A DNA stretch of 7,611 nt from Oscillospiraceae bacterium (GTDB lineage Bacteria > Bacillota > Clostridia > Oscillospirales > UBA929): NCBI GenBank assembly GCA_009777685.1, contig WRLJ01000068.1, forward strand, positions 1 to 7,611. The letters are read 5' to 3'. Below are positions 5,109 to 7,611 of this stretch, one piece after another. The translations under genes were made by a program, and so were the position numbers. The notes beneath the pieces are model-generated. The model saw only the letters and a program-made list of their open reading frames with translations. It ran no database searches and was not told the DNA's origin. The first letter of the stretch is position 1, and each line of letters opens with the position of its first letter.

Positions 5109-6388
5109 ACCGCGTTGCTTTTCCTCCTTAACAGCCGTTTCGCGTCTCCCAGAAAATACATCGACCCGCAGAAGAGGACCGCCCCGTCCTCCCCCGCCTC
5201 GCGGAGGGCCAGCTCCGCCGCCTCCTCCAGCGCGGACGCTTCGATGGCCTTGCAGTGGAGCCGGGCGGTTTCGGCAATGCGGGAGGCCGGGACGGGTTTT
5301 CCGCGGGCCTCGAAGCCGTCGAAGGCAATCAGCGCCGCGCTCCGCCTAGCAATCGGCGTTACGCAGGCCTCGTCCTTGTCGCCGCTCAGGCCCATCACGG
5401 ACACGAGGCGGCGCCCGGGCAGCAGATCGTCAATCGCGGCGGCCAGCGCCGCGATCTTCGCGGGATTGTGCGCGCCGTCCAGCAGGCACAGCGGCCTCTC
5501 GCGCACCACCTCCAGCCGTCCCGTCCACGCGACCGAGGCCAGACCCCGGCGGACCTCGTCCGGGGTGATGTCCCACGCCCCCAGACGGAGCGCGGCCTCG
5601 ATGGCCGTCAGCGCGTTTTGCAGTTGGTGCGCGCCGGGCAGCGGCAGGGTATACGGCTGGCCCCGGTAGACGAAATCGGAGCCGTCCAGGCGCGTTTCCC
5701 GCTTGCGGAAGTCCGTCTCGTCCGGCTGATACAGCGCACAGCCGTTTCGCAGAGCCGTCTCCCGGATCACGCCCATCGCGCGCCCGTCCTGCCACGGGCA
5801 TACCACGACGGGCACGCCCTCCTTGAGGATGCCCGCCTTCTCGGCGGCGATGGCCTCGACGGTATCGCCCAGCACCTTCGTGTGATCCAGCGAAACCGGC
5901 GTAATCACGGAGAGCAGGGGCCGCTCCAGCACATTGGTCGCGTCAAACCGCCCCCCCATCCCGACCTCGACGACGGCGGCCTCCACGCCCGCGCGCGCGA
6001 AATGCAAAAAGCCGAGGGCGGTCACAAACTCAAACTCCGTCACATACACGCCTTCCGCGGACAGGCGCTCCGTATGCGCCTTCAGCTCCGCGGCCAGCGC
6101 GCACAGCGCGGCGGGCGGGATCGGCTCAAAGCCGATCTGTATCCGTTCGCTGAAGGTCTCGACGCCGGGCGAGGTGAACAGGCCCGCGCGCAAGCCCCGC
6201 GCGCGCAAAATGGAGGCCAGCATCGCGGCGGTGCTGCCCTTGCCGTTCGTTCCGGCGATGTGGACGGCGTTCAGGGAACGGTGCGGATTCCCGCACCGCT
6301 CCAGCAGCGCCCGGACGCGCTCCAGCCCCGGGCGGGAGCCGAACACCGACAAGCTGTGGATATACCGGATCGCGGAGTCCATATTCAT
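5105..6388 (-). CDS. folC: folylpolyglutamate synthase / possibly dihydrofolate synthase
   Basis: FolC adds glutamates to folates with ATP hydrolysis, which retains folates in the cell; many bacterial forms also make dihydrofolate from dihydropteroate. The 427-residue protein shows the Mur-ligase-like order: P-loop GTNGKGS (46-52), omega-loop FTSPGVETFSERI (71-83), EVGMGGRFDATN (141-152), SLDHTKVLG (166-174) with His169, AAEKAGILK with Lys184 at the usual carbamylated-lysine place, GAHQLQNA (252-259), WTGRLEVV (288-295) and LDGAHNP (303-309). FTSPGV differs from the common FTSPHL, a minor variation. The start at 6388 overlaps the valS stop as ATGA; a second ATG two codons later (6382) is an alternative. 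No strong ribosome binding site is seen, consistent with coupling to valS. The valS-folC order is common in Firmicutes. Whether it has both activities cannot be read from sequence alone. Confidence 0.96.
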   Translation of the reverse strand: MNMDSAIRYIHSLSVFGSRPGLERVRALLERCGNPHRSLNAVHIAGTNGKGSTAAMLASILRARGLRAGLFTSPGVETFSERIQIGFEPIPPAALCALAAELKAHTERLSAEGVYVTEFEFVTALGFLHFARAGVEAAVVEVGMGGRFDATNVLERPLLSVITPVSLDHTKVLGDTVEAIAAEKAGILKEGVPVVVCPWQDGRAMGVIRETALRNGCALYQPDETDFRKRETRLDGSDFVYRGQPYTLPLPGAHQLQNALTAIEAALRLGAWDITPDEVRRGLASVAWTGRLEVVRERPLCLLDGAHNPAKIAALAAAIDDLLPGRRLVSVMGLSGDKDEACVTPIARRSAALIAFDGFEARGKPVPASRIAETARLHCKAIEASALEEAAELALREAGEDGAVLFCGSMYFLGDAKRLLRRKSNAV

Positions 6389-7611
6389 AGCGCGGACAGG
6401 CTCTCTCTCAGATTCTTCGCCAGTCCCAGGGCCTTGTCCAGCCGCTCGCGTTCGGCGGCGACGACCTTTTCGGGGGCTTTCCCGGTGAACGCGGGGTTTG
6501 CGAGCTTGACCTCCAGCGCGGCGATCTCCTTTTGGGTGGCCTCCAGCTCTTTGCCCAGCCGCCGGCGCTCAGCGTCAAGGTCGACCAGCTCCGCCAGCGG
6601 GATATACACGGTCGCCGCATCCGTGACGCACTGCACCATGCCCGCCGTGTCCTCCGGCGGCGCGTCCAGCAGGCGGACCTCCTGGGCCGAGGCGAGCTTC
6701 ATCAGGTAGGGCGCTCCCTCCTCGAACACCTCCGGCTCCCCGCTCCAGATCAGCAGGCTCGCCTTTCTGGAGGGCGGCACGTTCCGGTCGGCGCGGCGCG
6801 CGCGGACGGCGCGGATAACCTCGATGATTTTTTCCATCCGGTCATGCTCGTCGGGAAACGCCAGACGCGCGTCGGCCCGCGGCCACTCCGCGCGGATTAA
6901 CATCCTCGACTCCTCCACGCGCCCTCCGCCGAAGATCGGCACGACGCTTTCATGCGGCAGGGACTGCCACAGCTCCTCCGTGATGAACGGCATAAACGGG
7001 TGCAGGAGCTTTAGGGCGCACGAGAGCGCGTAGCACAGAATCTGCTCGGCGGCCTGCCGCGCGTCCGCGTCCGCGCCGTCGGACAGGCGCGGCTTGCACA
7101 GCTCGATATACCAGTCGCAGAAGTCGCTCCAGAAAAAGTCGTACAGCTTCGCGGCGGCAATGCCCAGCTCGTACTTTTCCATGTTCTCGGTGACCTCGCG
7201 GATCAGCCCGTTGAGCCGCGTGAGAATCCACATATCGGGCAGGCTCAGGGCCTCGGGCAGTTCCCAGGCTTCCTCGTTGAGGTTCATCAGCACAAAGCGC
7301 GAAGCGTTCCAGAGCTTGTTGGCGAAGTTGCGCATGGCCTCGCATTTTTCCGGAGAAAAGCGGATATCCGCCCCGGCGCTGTTGCCGGAGACGATATACA
7401 TGCGCAGGGCGTCCGCGCCGTACTGCTCAATGACGCCGACCGGGTCCACGCCGTTGCCGGCGGACTTGCTCATCTTCTTGCCTTGCGGGTCGCGGATCAG
7501 GCCGTGGAGGTAGGCCGTGCGGAACTGCACGTCGCCTAGATGCTCCACGCCGGAGAAGATCATGCGGGCCACCCAGAAGAAGATGATGTCATAGGCCGGA
7601 ACGACAACCCC
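6385..7611 (-). CDS. valS: valine-tRNA ligase, C-terminal part (5' end outside window)
   Basis: ValRS charges tRNA-Val with valine in the cytoplasm. The window holds the last 408 codons of about 880; the HIGH motif and the editing domain lie beyond the right edge. The fragment opens in the class I core with AYDIIFFWVARMI, followed by YLHGLIRDPQGKKMSKSAGNGVDP. The KMSKS loop is at 7476-7462. The anticodon-binding helical domain follows (LWNASRFVLMN, DWYIELCKPRL, LHPFMPFITEELWQ, VRAVRARRADRNVPPSRKA). The last 65 residues form the charged coiled coil typical of ValRS (LDAERRRLGKELEATQKEIAALE). An in-frame GTG at 7572 is internal codon use, not the start, because conserved ValRS sequence continues upstream to the edge. 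It is the promoter-proximal gene of the visible minus-strand operon; any promoter or T-box leader is outside. Confidence 0.97.
   Translation of the reverse strand, partial: GVVVPAYDIIFFWVARMIFSGVEHLGDVQFRTAYLHGLIRDPQGKKMSKSAGNGVDPVGVIEQYGADALRMYIVSGNSAGADIRFSPEKCEAMRNFANKLWNASRFVLMNLNEEAWELPEALSLPDMWILTRLNGLIREVTENMEKYELGIAAAKLYDFFWSDFCDWYIELCKPRLSDGADADARQAAEQILCYALSCALKLLHPFMPFITEELWQSLPHESVVPIFGGGRVEESRMLIRAEWPRADARLAFPDEHDRMEKIIEVIRAVRARRADRNVPPSRKASLLIWSGEPEVFEEGAPYLMKLASAQEVRLLDAPPEDTAGMVQCVTDAATVYIPLAELVDLDAERRRLGKELEATQKEIAALEVKLANPAFTGKAPEKVVAAERERLDKALGLAKNLRESLSAL

Noticed and set aside
5255..6709. A 484-codon open frame on the plus strand opposite folC and the valS end.
   Set aside because: It is antisense to strongly conserved folC and valS sequence, its product is rich in Arg, Gly and Ala with no recognisable motif, and long antisense frames are expected in GC-rich genes.

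Overview
The window suggests a GC-rich, endospore-forming Firmicute of the class Clostridia, perhaps an Oscillospiraceae-like lineage. The evidence is a full-length spoIVA, the Gram-positive gene order valS-folC, strong AGGAGG-type ribosome binding sites, TTG starts and a GntR/YtrA-type ABC operon. The genus cannot be fixed from this sequence.

Layout. (1) Positions 1-505, minus strand: an ECF sigma factor cut by the left edge, preceded by a near-ideal ECF-type promoter (TGAAAC-N16-CGTCTA) that suggests it transcribes itself. (2) 506-773: a divergent regulatory region. Its plus-strand side has an A/T tract, TTGACA-N17-TATACT, and a repeated GTGT(T/A)TATAC element that looks like an operator. 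(3) 774-2674, plus strand: a three-gene operon with two 8-nt overlaps, coding for a YtrA-type GntR repressor, an ABC ATPase and a six-helix ABC-2 permease. (4) 2795-4270, plus strand: spoIVA, the ATPase that builds the base of the spore coat, with its own RBS, a TTG start and a possible sigma-E -10 box. (5) 4284-4318: a hairpin terminator that can serve both converging units. (6) 4326-7611, minus strand: valS (3' part), folC and a PHP-family phosphohydrolase, joined by two ATGA overlaps and so probably one transcript.

How the genes relate. The sigma factor and the GntR-ABC operon diverge from a shared 268-nt region and could both respond to envelope or antimicrobial stress, but this is inference from families and layout. 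spoIVA is a mother-cell sporulation gene that happens to lie between two unrelated units. The minus-strand operon is housekeeping: tRNA-Val charging, folate polyglutamylation, and a metal-dependent phosphatase that may be a histidinol-phosphatase.

I see no CRISPR array, transposon, phage gene, tRNA or rRNA. All substantial coding sequence belongs to recognisable families. The least routine parts are the two regulatory architectures in 547-768; I found no clear undescribed system.
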